64,000 bases of DNA from Streptomyces sp. R28 (GTDB taxonomy: Bacteria; Actinomycetota; Actinomycetes; Streptomycetales; Streptomycetaceae): assembly GCF_041052385.1 (NCBI RefSeq), contig NZ_CP163439.1:1426001-1490000 (forward strand), in the 5' to 3' direction. Shown piece after piece: positions 8,210 through 17,413 of the stretch. The position numbers and the translations under genes are program-made. Numbering within the stretch: the stretch's first letter is position 1; each line of letters starts with the position of its first letter. The notes under the pieces are model-generated. The model ran no database searches. It saw nothing but the letters and a program-made list of their open reading frames with translations, and was not told where the DNA came from.

Positions 8210-10672
8210 GTGGACATGGCCGGTATGCGCGATGCCCCCACGGCCGCTGTCGTCGTGGACCCGGACGGCGTAGTGAGCGGCTGGAGCGAGGGGGGACGGC
8301 TGCTGCTGGGCTGGACGGCCAAGGACACGGTCGGGCGCCCCGTGACCGATCTGCTGGCCGGTCCCCCACCACCCGGCTTCCCCGAGAGCTACGGCAGCGC
8401 CCCGGACCACACAGGACCCGTCCCCCTGCGCCATCGGAACGGTTCCACGGTGGACGCCGTGGTGACGGCTCAACCGTTGTCCGGCGCCGACGGCCGAGCG
8501 CTGGGCCACGTGGTGACCGTCCAGCGCTGGGGACGCCGCCCGGTGATCGCCGACCGGGCCTTCGAGCAGTGCCCCTTCGCGCTGGGCGTCTACGACCCTG
8601 AGCTGCGGTTCCTGTGGATCAACGCCTCCTCGGGCCGGGTGATCGCGCACTCCGAGGAGCAAGTGCTCGGCAAGAAGTACCGCGAGGTGCTTCCCGAATT
8701 CGACCGCTCGCTGTTCCCCGAAAGGGACGACAAGCCCTACACCGACGCGCTCGCCGAGGTAGCGAGGACGGGCGAGCCCGCGCGTCTGATCACCGTCTTC
8801 CACCCGCGCGGCAGCGACTACGCCAACGCATGGGCCACCAGCATCTGGCCCGTCCGGGATGACGAGGGCAGGGTCCGCGCGATCGCCAACTGGGGATTCG
8901 ACATGAGCGCCGAGTACTGGGCTCGGCAACGCCTGCTCATCCTGAACAAGGCCGGCGGCGGCATCGGCCGCACCCTCGACGTGATCGGCACCGCCCAGGA
9001 ACTGGCCAGGACCCCGGTACCGGGATTCGTCGACCTCGTCACCGTGGATCTCTTCGACGAGGTACTGCGCGGAGAGGAACCACCCTCCGTGTCCGCCCTC
9101 GCCCCCGGCGAGACCATCGCGCTCAGCCGGGCCGCCCGGCACAGCGCGCAGGACGACACCGACCGGGCTCCCGGGCACCCGACGCCTGTCAGCCATGCTC
9201 CCGGCTCGGTCGCCGCCCGCTGCATGACCACCGGCCAGTCGACGGTTCAGCTCGCCGCCGAACCCGGCGAGGGCGGCGAATGGGCGTTCGGACCCGGACT
9301 CGCCGCCGACCCGGCCCACTGGCCGCCGGGCAACCCGTTGATCGACGAGTCCATCGCGGCGGAGGGGCTGACCTGCCGGATCACCGTGCCGCTGCGGGCA
9401 CGCGGTGCGCTGCTCGGCGTCGTCGCGTTCTCCCGCAGCGACCGGCCCGAGGCCTTCACCGCCGACGACCTGATCCTCGCCGAAGAGCTGACCGCCAAGG
9501 CAGCCATCGCCATCGACAACGCCCGCCGCTACTCGCGGGAACGCACAACGGCGCTGACCCTGCAGCGCAGCCTCCTGCCGCAACGGCTGACCAGCCCGGA
9601 GGCGCTCGAGGTGGCCTCCCGCTACCTGCCTGCCGGGACCGGCGCGGAAGTGGGTGGCGACTGGTTCGACGTCATCCCGCTCTCCGGCGCCCGGGTCGCC
9701 CTGGTCGTCGGCGATGTCGTCGGCCACGGCCTGCACGCCTCGGCCAGCATGGGCCGGCTGCGCACGGCGGTCCGCACCCTGGCCGACGTGGACCTGCCGC
9801 CCGACGAGTTGCTGACTCACCTGGACGACCTGGTCATCCACCTTTCCAGCGACCTCCAGCCCGCCAGCCGCTTCCAGCCCACGGGCGAGTTCGGGGCCAC
9901 CTGCCTGTACACCGTCTACGACCCGGTCTCCCGCCGCTTCGCGCTGGCGAGCGCCGGCCACCCGCTACCGCTGGTCATCGCCCCGGACGGAACCAGGACC
10001 CCGGTATCCGTGCAGCCGGGACCGCCACTCGGTATCGGCGGGCTGCCCTTCGAGGCGACCGAGCTCGACCTGCCCGAGGGCAGCCTGCTCGCCCTCTACA
10101 CCGACGGACTGATCGAAGACCGCGAGCGCGACGTCGACCACGGGATCGCCAGACTGCTGCGGGTCCTGGCCCAGTCGGCCACCTCACTGGAGGCCCTCTG
10201 CGACACGGTGCTGGACTCCATGCTCCCCGAACACCGCACCGACGACGCCGCCCTGCTGCTCGCTCGCACCCACGCGCTGGATCCCCAGCACGTCGCCGAC
10301 TGGGACGTCGAACCCGACCCCGCGCAGGTACCGCGCGCCAGGAAGTTCACCCTCGACCAGCTGGACGCCTGGGGCCTGGAGGAGGCCTCCTTCGTCACCG
10401 AACTGGTCGTCAGCGAGCTGGTCACCAACGCCATCAGATACGGCCAGCCCCCGATCAGGCTGCGGCTGATTCGTGACACCTCCCTGATCTGCGAGGTCTC
10501 CGACGCCAGCAACACCGCCCCGCACCTGCGCCGGGCACGCGCCTTCGACGAGGGCGGCCGGGGCCTGCTGCTCGTCGCCCAGCTCACCCAGGGGTGGGGC
10601 ACCCGCCACACCACCGAGGGCAAGACGATCTGGTGCGCGCAGACCCTCACCGAGCTCGGCGAGCCGCGATGA
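8210..10672 (+). CDS. PAS/GAF/SpoIIE protein phosphatase with C-terminal histidine-kinase-like ATPase
   Basis: Multidomain PP2C (RsbU/SpoIIE) phosphatase, about 820 residues, expected to act on anti-anti-sigma phosphoproteins while its C-terminal HATPase_c_2 (RsbW-like) domain can act as a switch kinase. Order: PAS-like segment 1-100; second PAS about 105-235 (begins AFEQCPFALGVYDP, contains the NWGFDMS end); GAF about 240-440; PP2C about 455-680 with GGDWFDV, GDVVGHG, LYTDGL and DDAALL metal-site motifs; ATPase about 700-820 with VSELVTNAIRYG and EGGRGLLLV boxes. GTG 8210 was chosen because GGAG ends 9 bases upstream; GTG 8201 is too close to that site. No anti-anti-sigma partner gene is adjacent. 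A hairpin at 10677-10704 follows the stop. Confidence 0.9.
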   Translation: MDMAGMRDAPTAAVVVDPDGVVSGWSEGGRLLLGWTAKDTVGRPVTDLLAGPPPPGFPESYGSAPDHTGPVPLRHRNGSTVDAVVTAQPLSGADGRALGHVVTVQRWGRRPVIADRAFEQCPFALGVYDPELRFLWINASSGRVIAHSEEQVLGKKYREVLPEFDRSLFPERDDKPYTDALAEVARTGEPARLITVFHPRGSDYANAWATSIWPVRDDEGRVRAIANWGFDMSAEYWARQRLLILNKAGGGIGRTLDVIGTAQELARTPVPGFVDLVTVDLFDEVLRGEEPPSVSALAPGETIALSRAARHSAQDDTDRAPGHPTPVSHAPGSVAARCMTTGQSTVQLAAEPGEGGEWAFGPGLAADPAHWPPGNPLIDESIAAEGLTCRITVPLRARGALLGVVAFSRSDRPEAFTADDLILAEELTAKAAIAIDNARRYSRERTTALTLQRSLLPQRLTSPEALEVASRYLPAGTGAEVGGDWFDVIPLSGARVALVVGDVVGHGLHASASMGRLRTAVRTLADVDLPPDELLTHLDDLVIHLSSDLQPASRFQPTGEFGATCLYTVYDPVSRRFALASAGHPLPLVIAPDGTRTPVSVQPGPPLGIGGLPFEATELDLPEGSLLALYTDGLIEDRERDVDHGIARLLRVLAQSATSLEALCDTVLDSMLPEHRTDDAALLLARTHALDPQHVADWDVEPDPAQVPRARKFTLDQLDAWGLEEASFVTELVVSELVTNAIRYGQPPIRLRLIRDTSLICEVSDASNTAPHLRRARAFDEGGRGLLLVAQLTQGWGTRHTTEGKTIWCAQTLTELGEPR

Positions 10673-10676
10673 GCCC

Positions 10677-10704
10677 CGAGCCCGGCGGGCTGTCGCCGGG
10701 CTCG
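10677..10704 (+). terminator. Hairpin terminator after phosphatase gene
   Basis: Ten-base perfect inverted repeat CGAGCCCGGC / GCCGGGCTCG with an 8-base loop, 4 bases after the phosphatase stop. No T-run follows, as is common in high-GC actinobacteria. It sits between convergent genes. Confidence 0.65.
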
Positions 10705-10961
10705 GCGCCGGCGCGGGGCGGGCATCGCCGGCACCGGTGCGCGAGCCCACAGCCTCCCCGGCCATCCATCCGCACGGCGGCCGGTCGAGGTTTCACGGGT
10801 CGGGTGGAGAGAAGCTGTCAACTCGCCTTACGGGGCAGGCCGTACGGGACAACTGCGGACCGAGCGGAAGTGCCGCAAGTGTGGTCGGTGCGATGCGTGT
10901 GGTGCCGACCCGTGATGGGCCGGCACCACAACCGCCTGCTGCGGAGACGGTCAGTGCTCCT

Positions 10962-11615
10962 TCACTGGTGTTCGACCGGAGCGGGCCGCGCGCCGCTGCG
11001 GTAGGTGGAGATGCCCAGCGCCAGCAGCCAGTAGCTGAGGATCGCCCCCATCAGGGCGGTGGTGCCCCAGCCGTTGGCCGCGTAGAAGTGCGCGGGAGTG
11101 TTGCCGAAGAACAGGGACGGCACGAAGGCCAGGTTGATGCCCGCCAGGGCGTAGGCCGACCGGCCGGTCCAGCGCGGCAGCAGGTTCGTGCGCGAGACGA
11201 TGTAGCCCACCGCGGTCAGGAACAGTGCCAGCATCAGGCGGGAGATCGACCCGTAGAGGATGTAGGTGCCGCTGACGTCGATGGTCGGATCGATCGGGTG
11301 GTCGGCGGCGATGACCGCGCCTGCTTCCAGGCCGCTGGAGACCAGCGTGATCGTCGCGTAGACCAGGCCCGCGGCGAAGGCGATCGAGCCGGCCCACTCG
11401 TACGCCGGGCTCACCCGCTTGACCAGTTCCCGCAGAGCCGTCACGAACACGACCAGGCAGGCGAGGGCGATGATCCCGATCAGCAGCCTGCTCAGCACGT
11501 TCACGTCCGGTGGCGGGCCCGAGTAGACGAAGTACAGAGGCACTTCGATGATGAGAGCGGTCGCAGCAGCGATGCCCGCGGCGCCGGTCAGGCGCCGCGC
11601 GAAGGTTTCAGTCAT
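10962..11615 (-). CDS. DUF4386 family integral membrane protein
   Basis: Small polytopic membrane protein of 217 residues with the DUF4386 pattern: N-terminal TGAAGIAAATALI helix, a loop containing RLLIGIIAL, further helices (FAAGLVYATITLV, LALFLTAVGYIV, LVPSLFF-like region), and a final helix before a Gly/Pro/Arg tail. Function of the family is not established. The ATG at 11615 has GGGGGA upstream. It lies downstream of the MarR gene on the same strand with a 200-base gap, which leaves room for its own promoter. Six hydrophobic segments can be counted. Confidence 0.8.
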   Translation of the reverse strand: MTETFARRLTGAAGIAAATALIIEVPLYFVYSGPPPDVNVLSRLLIGIIALACLVVFVTALRELVKRVSPAYEWAGSIAFAAGLVYATITLVSSGLEAGAVIAADHPIDPTIDVSGTYILYGSISRLMLALFLTAVGYIVSRTNLLPRWTGRSAYALAGINLAFVPSLFFGNTPAHFYAANGWGTTALMGAILSYWLLALGISTYRSGARPAPVEHQ

Positions 11616-11815
11616 GGGTGTCCCCCGGGTCGGTGCGTGCGGTGGATGCGCGTCGGTTCGTTTGCCGACGGTGTGAATCCTGCCGCTCGCGGTGGTCGTC
11701 GTCGCTGGGCCTGAACACCGAAAGAGGGGTGGTCCCAGCACCACCGCCGGATGGCACGCCGTGCTGTTTGCGGCGGGCGGCGGCGAACGAGACGGTGGCC
11801 TGCGGGTGCAGGTGA

Positions 11816-12307
11816 TCACCGTCCAGCGGGGTCGTCCCGTTGGGTGCGTCGCCCGCCGGCGGCGACGTCGCGCATGGCGACCAGGAAACGCCGCACCACG
11901 GCCAGGTCCTCCTCACCGAAGGAGTGCATCGCGGCGACCATCTCGTTGATCAGCGGCCCGAAGAACGACCAGCCCAGAGCGACGGCCTTGTCCGTGACGG
12001 CCAGCAGTACCCGTCGGCGGTCGCGGGGATCCCGTTCCCGACGGACGAGTTCCCATCGCTCCAACCGGTCGATCAAGGCTGTGGTGGAAGCCGAGTTCAC
12101 GCCCAGCTGCGCGCTGAGCCACCCAGGGGTGGCGGTCAAGCCCGCCCGGCCGGCGTCCAGCAGGTGGATCAGCGCACGCACATCGGTGGGATGCAGCCCG
12201 TTGCGGTCAGCGAACTCGCCGGCGAAAAGGTCCAGTTCCACGGTGACAGCTCGCAGCAGATGAACCAGTTGAAGGCCAGGGTCCTGGTCGTCCACGCGGT
12301 CGTCCAC
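11816..12307 (-). CDS. MarR family transcriptional regulator
   Basis: Winged-helix dimeric repressor of about 163 residues. The core is recognisable: HPTDVRALIHLLDAG, then the recognition region LSAQLGVNSASTTALIDRLE, then the wing RRERDPRDRRRVLLAVTD. Start choice: an upstream ATG at 12352 lies inside the operator palindromes, whereas GTG 12307 has GGAGGAG immediately upstream (core GGAGG 5 bases from the codon), so 12307 is preferred. It is divergent from an alpha/beta hydrolase gene starting at 12374; two operator-like palindromes lie between them, which suggests that it represses both itself and the hydrolase and is relieved by a hydrolase substrate or toxic small molecule. Confidence 0.88.
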   Translation of the reverse strand: MDDRVDDQDPGLQLVHLLRAVTVELDLFAGEFADRNGLHPTDVRALIHLLDAGRAGLTATPGWLSAQLGVNSASTTALIDRLERWELVRRERDPRDRRRVLLAVTDKAVALGWSFFGPLINEMVAAMHSFGEEDLAVVRRFLVAMRDVAAGGRRTQRDDPAGR

Positions 12308-12326
12308 GCTCTCCTCCGGGTTATTA

Positions 12327-12357
12327 TCTCGATCATCGAGACACTCGGTCATCGAGT
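12327..12357. promoter_or_regulatory. Tandem MarR-type operator palindromes
   Basis: A perfect dyad TCTCGATCATCGAGA at 12327-12341 (7-base arms around one base) is followed at 12345-12357 by a second copy CTCGGTCATCGAG with one arm mismatch. The copies repeat with 17-base periodicity, so two dimers would bind on nearby helix faces. They lie between the MarR start (12307) and the hydrolase start (12374), the expected place for autorepression and control of the divergent gene. Confidence 0.7.
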
Positions 12358-12373
12358 AATCATAGGGGGAGCC

Positions 12374-13213
12374 ATGGGGAACGAAGCGTCCTTCTTCGCG
12401 GCATACGACGCCGTCCTGCGGCAGTGGCCCGGAAAGGTCCACAGCATCGACGTGCCCAGTCCCTACGGCAACACGCGGGTCCAGATCTGCGGCCGGGAGG
12501 ACGGTGCCCCTCTCGTATTGCTGCCGGGCGGCGGGGCGACCTCGGTGGCGTGGTTCGCCAACATCGGGGACTTGGCTCGCACCCACCGGGTGTACGCCGT
12601 CGATGTGATGGGCGACATCGGCCGCAGCGTGCACGACGGGGCCCCACTGCGCGGCGCCGGCGACCTGATGGCGTGGCTCGACGCGCTCTTCGACGAGCTG
12701 AACCTCGAGGGCGCAGACCTGTGCGGCCACTCCTACGGCGCCTGGATCGCCCTGACCTACGCGCTGCACGCGCCCCACCGGCTCGGCCGCCTCGCGCTGC
12801 TCGACCCGACGAACTGCTTTGCCGGCATGAGCTTTCGATACCTTGTGCACGCACTGCCGACACTGCTGAAGCCCACCTCCGAGCGGTTGCGGGCCTTCTA
12901 CCGGTGGGAAACCGGCCGCACGCCCGAGGATCCGCTCTGGCAAGCGTTCTTGGACAGCGCCGCCACTGCCCGACGATCGAAGGTCGTCGCCATGCGACGC
13001 CCCCGGCCACGGGACTTGCGGACCTGCACCGTTCCGACCCTGGTGCTCCTGGCCGAACGCAGCCGGGCCCACGAGGTGCAACGGGTGGCGGCCGGGGCTC
13101 GTCGCCTTCTCCCCGAGGCCCGCGTCGCCATCCTGCCGAACGCCTCCCACCACTCCATTCCCACCGAGCAGCCTGCCGACCTCAACCGCCTGCTGACACA
13201 GTTCCTGGCTTGA
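12374..13213 (+). CDS. Alpha/beta hydrolase
   Basis: Cytoplasmic alpha/beta-fold hydrolase of 279 residues. Visible elements: oxyanion region LLPGGGATSVAWFANIGDL, nucleophile elbow CGHSYG (Ser catalytic), lid region rich in Leu/Arg, the acid strand TCTVPTLVLLAERS, and the catalytic His in NASHHS near the C terminus. The ATG at 12374 follows AGGGGGAG. No transmembrane or signal segment. Divergent from and probably controlled by the MarR regulator. The substrate cannot be deduced; hydrolases paired with MarR regulators often act on esters or lactones. Confidence 0.85.
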   Translation: MGNEASFFAAYDAVLRQWPGKVHSIDVPSPYGNTRVQICGREDGAPLVLLPGGGATSVAWFANIGDLARTHRVYAVDVMGDIGRSVHDGAPLRGAGDLMAWLDALFDELNLEGADLCGHSYGAWIALTYALHAPHRLGRLALLDPTNCFAGMSFRYLVHALPTLLKPTSERLRAFYRWETGRTPEDPLWQAFLDSAATARRSKVVAMRRPRPRDLRTCTVPTLVLLAERSRAHEVQRVAAGARRLLPEARVAILPNASHHSIPTEQPADLNRLLTQFLA

Positions 13214-13487
13214 ACGCCGCGTCCGTTGCCGTGCGCGACGCCGGAGGCGTAGGCCGGGATCGGCACCCCGAAGTTGACGGAGGCGCCGGCGCTCGCAGCG
13301 AGCCGATTCAAACAATCCCGACCAGTAAGTGACAGACTCTGACCGCTGCGAAGTTCTAGCGCCCCCCTCGGTGACGAGGGTGTGCAGCCTCGGCACCGGC
13401 TGACGAGGTCACCGCGCTCGTAAGCACCGGCGTCATGGTCAAGGCCGTCTGACAGAACCGTTGGGTGTGCCCTGATGGCCGTGCCCG

Positions 13488-13565
13488 GGGCGGGAGTTGA
13501 GCGTTCAGCCCAGTGAGGGGACGTCGCCGTGGATCGTGTCGGACGAGCTGTGGGACCGCCCCTTG
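13488..13565 (+). pseudogene. N-terminal fragment of an IS5-type transposase
   Basis: The frame from TTG 13497 contains SPWIVSDELWDR, which matches the conserved opening of IS5-group transposases of streptomycetes (typically WIVSDELWERI). Homology stops about 20 codons in, and no catalytic DDE region follows, so only an element end survives. Confidence 0.45.
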
Positions 13566-13620
13566 GTGTCCACCCCAGGTGCCGACCGAGCCGTCCAGGA
13601 ACAGGGAGACGGCGGCCCAT

Positions 13621-13650
13621 GGGGGCTCCCTGGTGTGGCCGGGAGCCCCC
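13621..13650 (-). terminator. Hairpin terminator downstream of glycosidase operon
   Basis: Perfect 10-base inverted repeat GGGGGCTCCC / GGGAGCCCCC with a 10-base loop, 17 bases beyond the stop of the minus-strand glycosidase gene. It would end the importer-hydrolase operon. Confidence 0.7.
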
Positions 13651-13666
13651 GTGGAAGGAACGCTGG

Positions 13667-15547
13667 TCAGCCCTTGCCCTGGAGGCGCCAGATCTGGTTC
13701 TTCTTGTTGTTCAGCGCGCTCGCCGGGTCGCAGGTCCACTGGTGGATCTTCGCGCCGGCGGTGGTCGATATTTCGCTGACGTCGACGCACTTGCCGCTGT
13801 GCACGGCGACCAGCTGGTAGTCCTTGCTGTTGCCGAGCGCGGTGACGGGGTTGAGGGTGAACATCTGGTTGGTGGTGCCGTTGCAGGTGTACTGGATGAC
13901 GGCGGCACCGTCGGCCGTGGAGGCTCCCGAGACGTCCAGGCACTTGCCGCTGTGCTCGTTGACGATGGTGTAGGTGTTGGCCCGTCCGGCGACCGGCTTG
14001 AAGTCGAGCATCTGCTGGTAGCCGCCCTCGCAGTGGTACTGCTGGTACTGCGTGCCGTTGACGGTGGAGAGGTTGGTGTCGTCCAGGCACTGGCCGCTGT
14101 GCTGGGCGACGGCGACCGTGGAGACGGTGGTGTTGGACGGCGGGAGCAGGGTGACGGTGTAGCTGTCCGTGGAGTTCGTCCAGGGGAGGGTGAGGGACGC
14201 GGAGTTGCTGCCGACGGTCAGGGTCTGGTCGGAGACGGTGACCGGGCCGGTCACGGCGCCGCCGCCGTTGTCGGAAATGCGCTGGACTATCGCGCGGACC
14301 TGTCCGTTCTCCACCACGGAGGTGGTGTCGAGACGGTTGAGGTTGACGGTCACGTTTCCGGTGTTGCCGTTGCTCCCGAGCAGGATCTTGGCGTTCTTGG
14401 CGGGGTTGTCCTTGGTGGCCAGGCCGTCGGTGCCGCTACCCGGGGTGAGCTTCACGGTGTTGCCGGTCTGGGAGCCGTAGTACCGGTAGAGGAACCACTC
14501 ACCCCGCGGCAGGTACTGGCCGGCGCTGTTCTTGGTGAGCAGGCCCGCCTGGAGGTCGTGCAGGTTGGTGTCGCCCCAGTTGGCCCGCAGGCCGTCCACC
14601 CCGGCACGCTCCAGACGGGAGATGTACCAGGCGCCGCGGCCCGGGTTCTGCTCGGCGCGCTGGGCGTACTCGTTGACCTGGAACGGGCGGCTCGTGGTCA
14701 GCGACCGGGCCGCCAGCTTCTGCTTCACGACGTCGACGTCCGCGACGGGGTCGCCGGGCAGGTCGTGCCAGCTGTAGATGTCGGGGGCCACATTGTTGGC
14801 CTTGACGTAGTCGAGGTAGGTGTCCCACCACGAGCCGATCTTGGAGGGGCCGCCGGCGCTGCTCGGGCCGCTGATGACCATGTTGGGGAAGGCGGCCCGG
14901 ACCCGCTGGTAGGACCGCTTCCACATCTCCAGGTACTGGGCCTGCGGCCGGTCAAAGAAAGGCCGCCAGTCGGGCTCGTTCCAGATGTCCCACTGGACGT
15001 CGGTCATGCCGGCGGCCTTCACGTCGGCGATGAGGCGGTCGTAGAAGGCGTCGAAGTCGGACCAGTCGCCGTTGTCGCCCGGGTAGGTGGACATGATGCT
15101 GCCGTCGGCGCCGTACAAGTCGTGCGGCAGGATGATGAAGGTCCCGCCGAGCGCCTTGGTGCGCTTGTACTGGGCGAGGGTGGAGTTCCAGCGACGGTCG
15201 TACTTGCCGGCGAGCCATCCTCCCGTTGCCTGGCCGTCCAGCTGGGCGCCGCCGGCCCGCATGAACTTCCACTTGATGTCCTTGTAGAAGTGCTCCTGGG
15301 GAAGCGAGCCGTTCTCGGTCATCCCGTAGATGGTGCCCGAGGCCCGGTAGGTGGGAGCGCCCCCGGCGGTGGCGAAGTCGACCGCGACGGTGGTGTCGGC
15401 GGCCTGGGCGGTCGTGCCGGGAAGGGCGAGGGCCGCGACCGACGCGAACAGCGCCGCGAGCGTGGTGGTTCTGCGGAGACGACGGCCTCGTGCGGAGCCG
15501 GACTCCGTGGTGCCTGTCGGCGGTGAAAGGAAACGGGACATGTGCAT
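13667..15547 (-). CDS. Secreted clan GH-A glycoside hydrolase (GH39-like) with C-terminal ricin-type domain
   Basis: Secreted retaining glycosidase of 626 residues. ATG 15547 follows GGGAGAG; ATG 15541 is in frame. The signal peptide (Arg-rich n-region, hydrophobic core, TAQAAD cleavage zone) ends near residue 49. The TIM-barrel domain has the clan-A acid/base motif WDIWNEPDW (Glu191) and a nucleophile motif QVNEYAQ (Glu293) about 100 residues later, the spacing expected for GH39/GH5-like enzymes. A beta-sandwich-like segment (about 400-480) follows, then a ricin trefoil (about 482-626) with SGQCLDD, SGKCLDVSG and SGKCVDVSE repeats. It is the last gene of the LacI-controlled importer operon, 56 bases after the GH63-like gene. 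Exact family and substrate are uncertain. Confidence 0.8.
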   Translation of the reverse strand: MHMSRFLSPPTGTTESGSARGRRLRRTTTLAALFASVAALALPGTTAQAADTTVAVDFATAGGAPTYRASGTIYGMTENGSLPQEHFYKDIKWKFMRAGGAQLDGQATGGWLAGKYDRRWNSTLAQYKRTKALGGTFIILPHDLYGADGSIMSTYPGDNGDWSDFDAFYDRLIADVKAAGMTDVQWDIWNEPDWRPFFDRPQAQYLEMWKRSYQRVRAAFPNMVISGPSSAGGPSKIGSWWDTYLDYVKANNVAPDIYSWHDLPGDPVADVDVVKQKLAARSLTTSRPFQVNEYAQRAEQNPGRGAWYISRLERAGVDGLRANWGDTNLHDLQAGLLTKNSAGQYLPRGEWFLYRYYGSQTGNTVKLTPGSGTDGLATKDNPAKNAKILLGSNGNTGNVTVNLNRLDTTSVVENGQVRAIVQRISDNGGGAVTGPVTVSDQTLTVGSNSASLTLPWTNSTDSYTVTLLPPSNTTVSTVAVAQHSGQCLDDTNLSTVNGTQYQQYHCEGGYQQMLDFKPVAGRANTYTIVNEHSGKCLDVSGASTADGAAVIQYTCNGTTNQMFTLNPVTALGNSKDYQLVAVHSGKCVDVSEISTTAGAKIHQWTCDPASALNNKKNQIWRLQGKG

Positions 15548-15603
15548 CGTGCTCTCCCGAAAGGGGGGGTGCTGCCTGGGCGGGGGGGCGCTCAGGGGGT
15601 CTG

Positions 15604-17361
15604 TCAGCCGCCGGTGTGTGCGGCGGGTGCGGTGTGCCGGAGTTCGTGGGCTTCGGCGAGGAGGAGGTAGCTGCTGGCGGTCCAGGTGTAGGCGCGGTCG
15701 CGCAGGCCCGTTCCGGCGAGGGCGTCGAAGTTCTCGGCGAAGCCGTGGGTTTCGCACAGGGCGCGGAAGCGGCTGCTGATCTCGTCCGCGAGGCGGTGGT
15801 GGCCGGCGCGGCGCAGGCCGTCCTCGATGAGGACGGTGGCCGGGGCCCAGATCGGGCCGCGCCAGTAGCCGTCGGCGAGGTAGTGCGGTGAGCCGGGAAG
15901 TTCGGTGGCGAGGCCGTGCGGTGTCAGGTGCTCCTCGATGCGTTCCGCCAGTACGGCGCTGACATCGTCCGGCAGGTGCTCGCCGAGCACGGCGGGCATC
16001 AGGTCGAGCAGGCTGGAGCTGCTCCAGGTGTCCTCGCCGTGCGCGGAACGGGCGATGAACCGGTCGCCGTTCCAGAGCTCGTCGAACAGGGCGGCCTGGG
16101 TCTCCTCGGCCGTGCGCGTCCACTTGCGGGCGTCTTCCGGGCGCCCCAACTCGCTGGCGAGGCTGGCGAGTTCGTACAGTTGGAGGATGAGGAAGGCGGC
16201 CAGGTCGGCGGTGACGACCACACGTTCGGGGTCGAAGGTGGTGGCGTTGTCCCAGCCGCTGTCGTTGCCGTGCTGGTAGTGGGGCAGCGCGGCGCCGGGT
16301 GCGCGCCGTGCGGTGAGCCAGAAGTCCGTCCAGCGCTCCAGCTTGCCGTACGTTTCGGCCAGCTCCGCCTGGTCGAGCGGTCTGGGCAGCCGTCTGCGCA
16401 GATGGCCGAAGGCCCAGCCATGGATGGGCGGTTTGACGAAGTTGTACAGCACCTCCGAGTGGGTGACGGAGTCGGGGAGGGCCCCGCTCTCGTCCTGGTG
16501 GTCGAAGGGCAGCGCGAACTGGTCTCGCGCCAGCTCGGGGCAACCGGGTGCCAGAGCGAGGGCGTTGAAGCAGTGGTCCCAGCTCCACACCTTGTCCATC
16601 CAGTGCTTGGACATCAGCACCGCGGGCCGTGCGAGCAGGCCGGCCGGGCGTACGGTCGCCGACCACAGGACGTAGGCGGCGAGTTCGGCGGCCGGGGTAC
16701 CGGACGAGCGCCAGGGTGCCACCGCGTCGGCGAAAGCGGCGAAAGCGTGCTCCGCGGTCGCCACCACCGCGTCGAACGTCCCCGAGAACGTCTGGGGTTG
16801 ACGCGCGCTGTCCAGTTCCTCGACAGCCGCTTCCCAGGTTCCGCCGGCATCCGTGGTGATGGTGATGCCGCGCTCGCCGGAGCCGAGGGCCTGGGTGCCG
16901 GACACCTCGGCGACGGAGCCCGACAGCACGGTGATGCGGTAACGGCGCCCGGTCTCGTACGAGGTGAACACGTACGCTCCGTCCACCGGGTCACGGTAGA
17001 AGTAGGTGCCCGTGAAGGGGGTCAGGGCGGTCGCCCCCGCGGTGATGCGCAGGCCGAGTCCTTCGCCTCGAAGGCGGACCGTCTCCGGTGCGGCGTAGGC
17101 GAGGCGGATGCGTCCTGCGGCGCCGGTCCAGCTGAGCAGGCTCGGAGTGGCCTCGACCTGCGTGCCGGCCCTGTCACCCGTCGTCGCGTCGACTGGCATG
17201 AGGCGCAGGATCGCGTGCATGCCGTTCTGGTGCGAGACGAGGTGGAGGTCTTCGGCACGTGACTTCTCCGCGAGCACGGGAGAGATGCCGAACCAGGAGC
17301 CGTGCGTGCTGAACGGGATGTCGTGGAGGGAGAAGGCCGGGCCGGATCGGGCGGCGGTCAT
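15604..17361 (-). CDS. Cytoplasmic GH63-like (MGH1-type) glycoside hydrolase
   Basis: Intracellular (alpha/alpha)6-barrel hydrolase of 585 residues with no signal peptide. The N-terminal 200 residues form a beta-sandwich-like region. The barrel shows the clan GH-G pattern: KVWSWDHCFNALALA, then HYQHGNDSGWDNATTFD (the Asp after GW is the expected general acid), then YWRGPIWAPATVLIEDGL near the C terminus. These are features of GH63 and bacterial mannosylglycerate/kojibiose-type hydrolases, which invert alpha-linked sugars. It lies in the importer operon, so the imported oligosaccharide is probably split here. 52 bases separate it from the upstream permease stop. Confidence 0.82.
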   Translation of the reverse strand: MTAARSGPAFSLHDIPFSTHGSWFGISPVLAEKSRAEDLHLVSHQNGMHAILRLMPVDATTGDRAGTQVEATPSLLSWTGAAGRIRLAYAAPETVRLRGEGLGLRITAGATALTPFTGTYFYRDPVDGAYVFTSYETGRRYRITVLSGSVAEVSGTQALGSGERGITITTDAGGTWEAAVEELDSARQPQTFSGTFDAVVATAEHAFAAFADAVAPWRSSGTPAAELAAYVLWSATVRPAGLLARPAVLMSKHWMDKVWSWDHCFNALALAPGCPELARDQFALPFDHQDESGALPDSVTHSEVLYNFVKPPIHGWAFGHLRRRLPRPLDQAELAETYGKLERWTDFWLTARRAPGAALPHYQHGNDSGWDNATTFDPERVVVTADLAAFLILQLYELASLASELGRPEDARKWTRTAEETQAALFDELWNGDRFIARSAHGEDTWSSSSLLDLMPAVLGEHLPDDVSAVLAERIEEHLTPHGLATELPGSPHYLADGYWRGPIWAPATVLIEDGLRRAGHHRLADEISSRFRALCETHGFAENFDALAGTGLRDRAYTWTASSYLLLAEAHELRHTAPAAHTGG

Positions 17362-17413
17362 GAAGGGTTACTCGTTTCTTCAGCAGGGGTCACCGGCGGT
17401 GGTCGGGAGGTGG

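Larger units (their letters stand above)
13214..13666. other. Convergent gap with IS fragment and terminator
   Basis: No complete gene lies between the hydrolase and the secreted glycosidase. It contains a short IS5-type transposase N-terminal remnant (13488-13565) and a strong hairpin (13621-13650). The first 270 bases show no recognisable content. Confidence 0.5.

Noticed and set aside
12308..12352. Upstream ATG (12352) as start of the MarR gene
   Set aside because: It lies in the operator palindromes and has no ribosome site, whereas GTG 12307 has GGAGGAG upstream.
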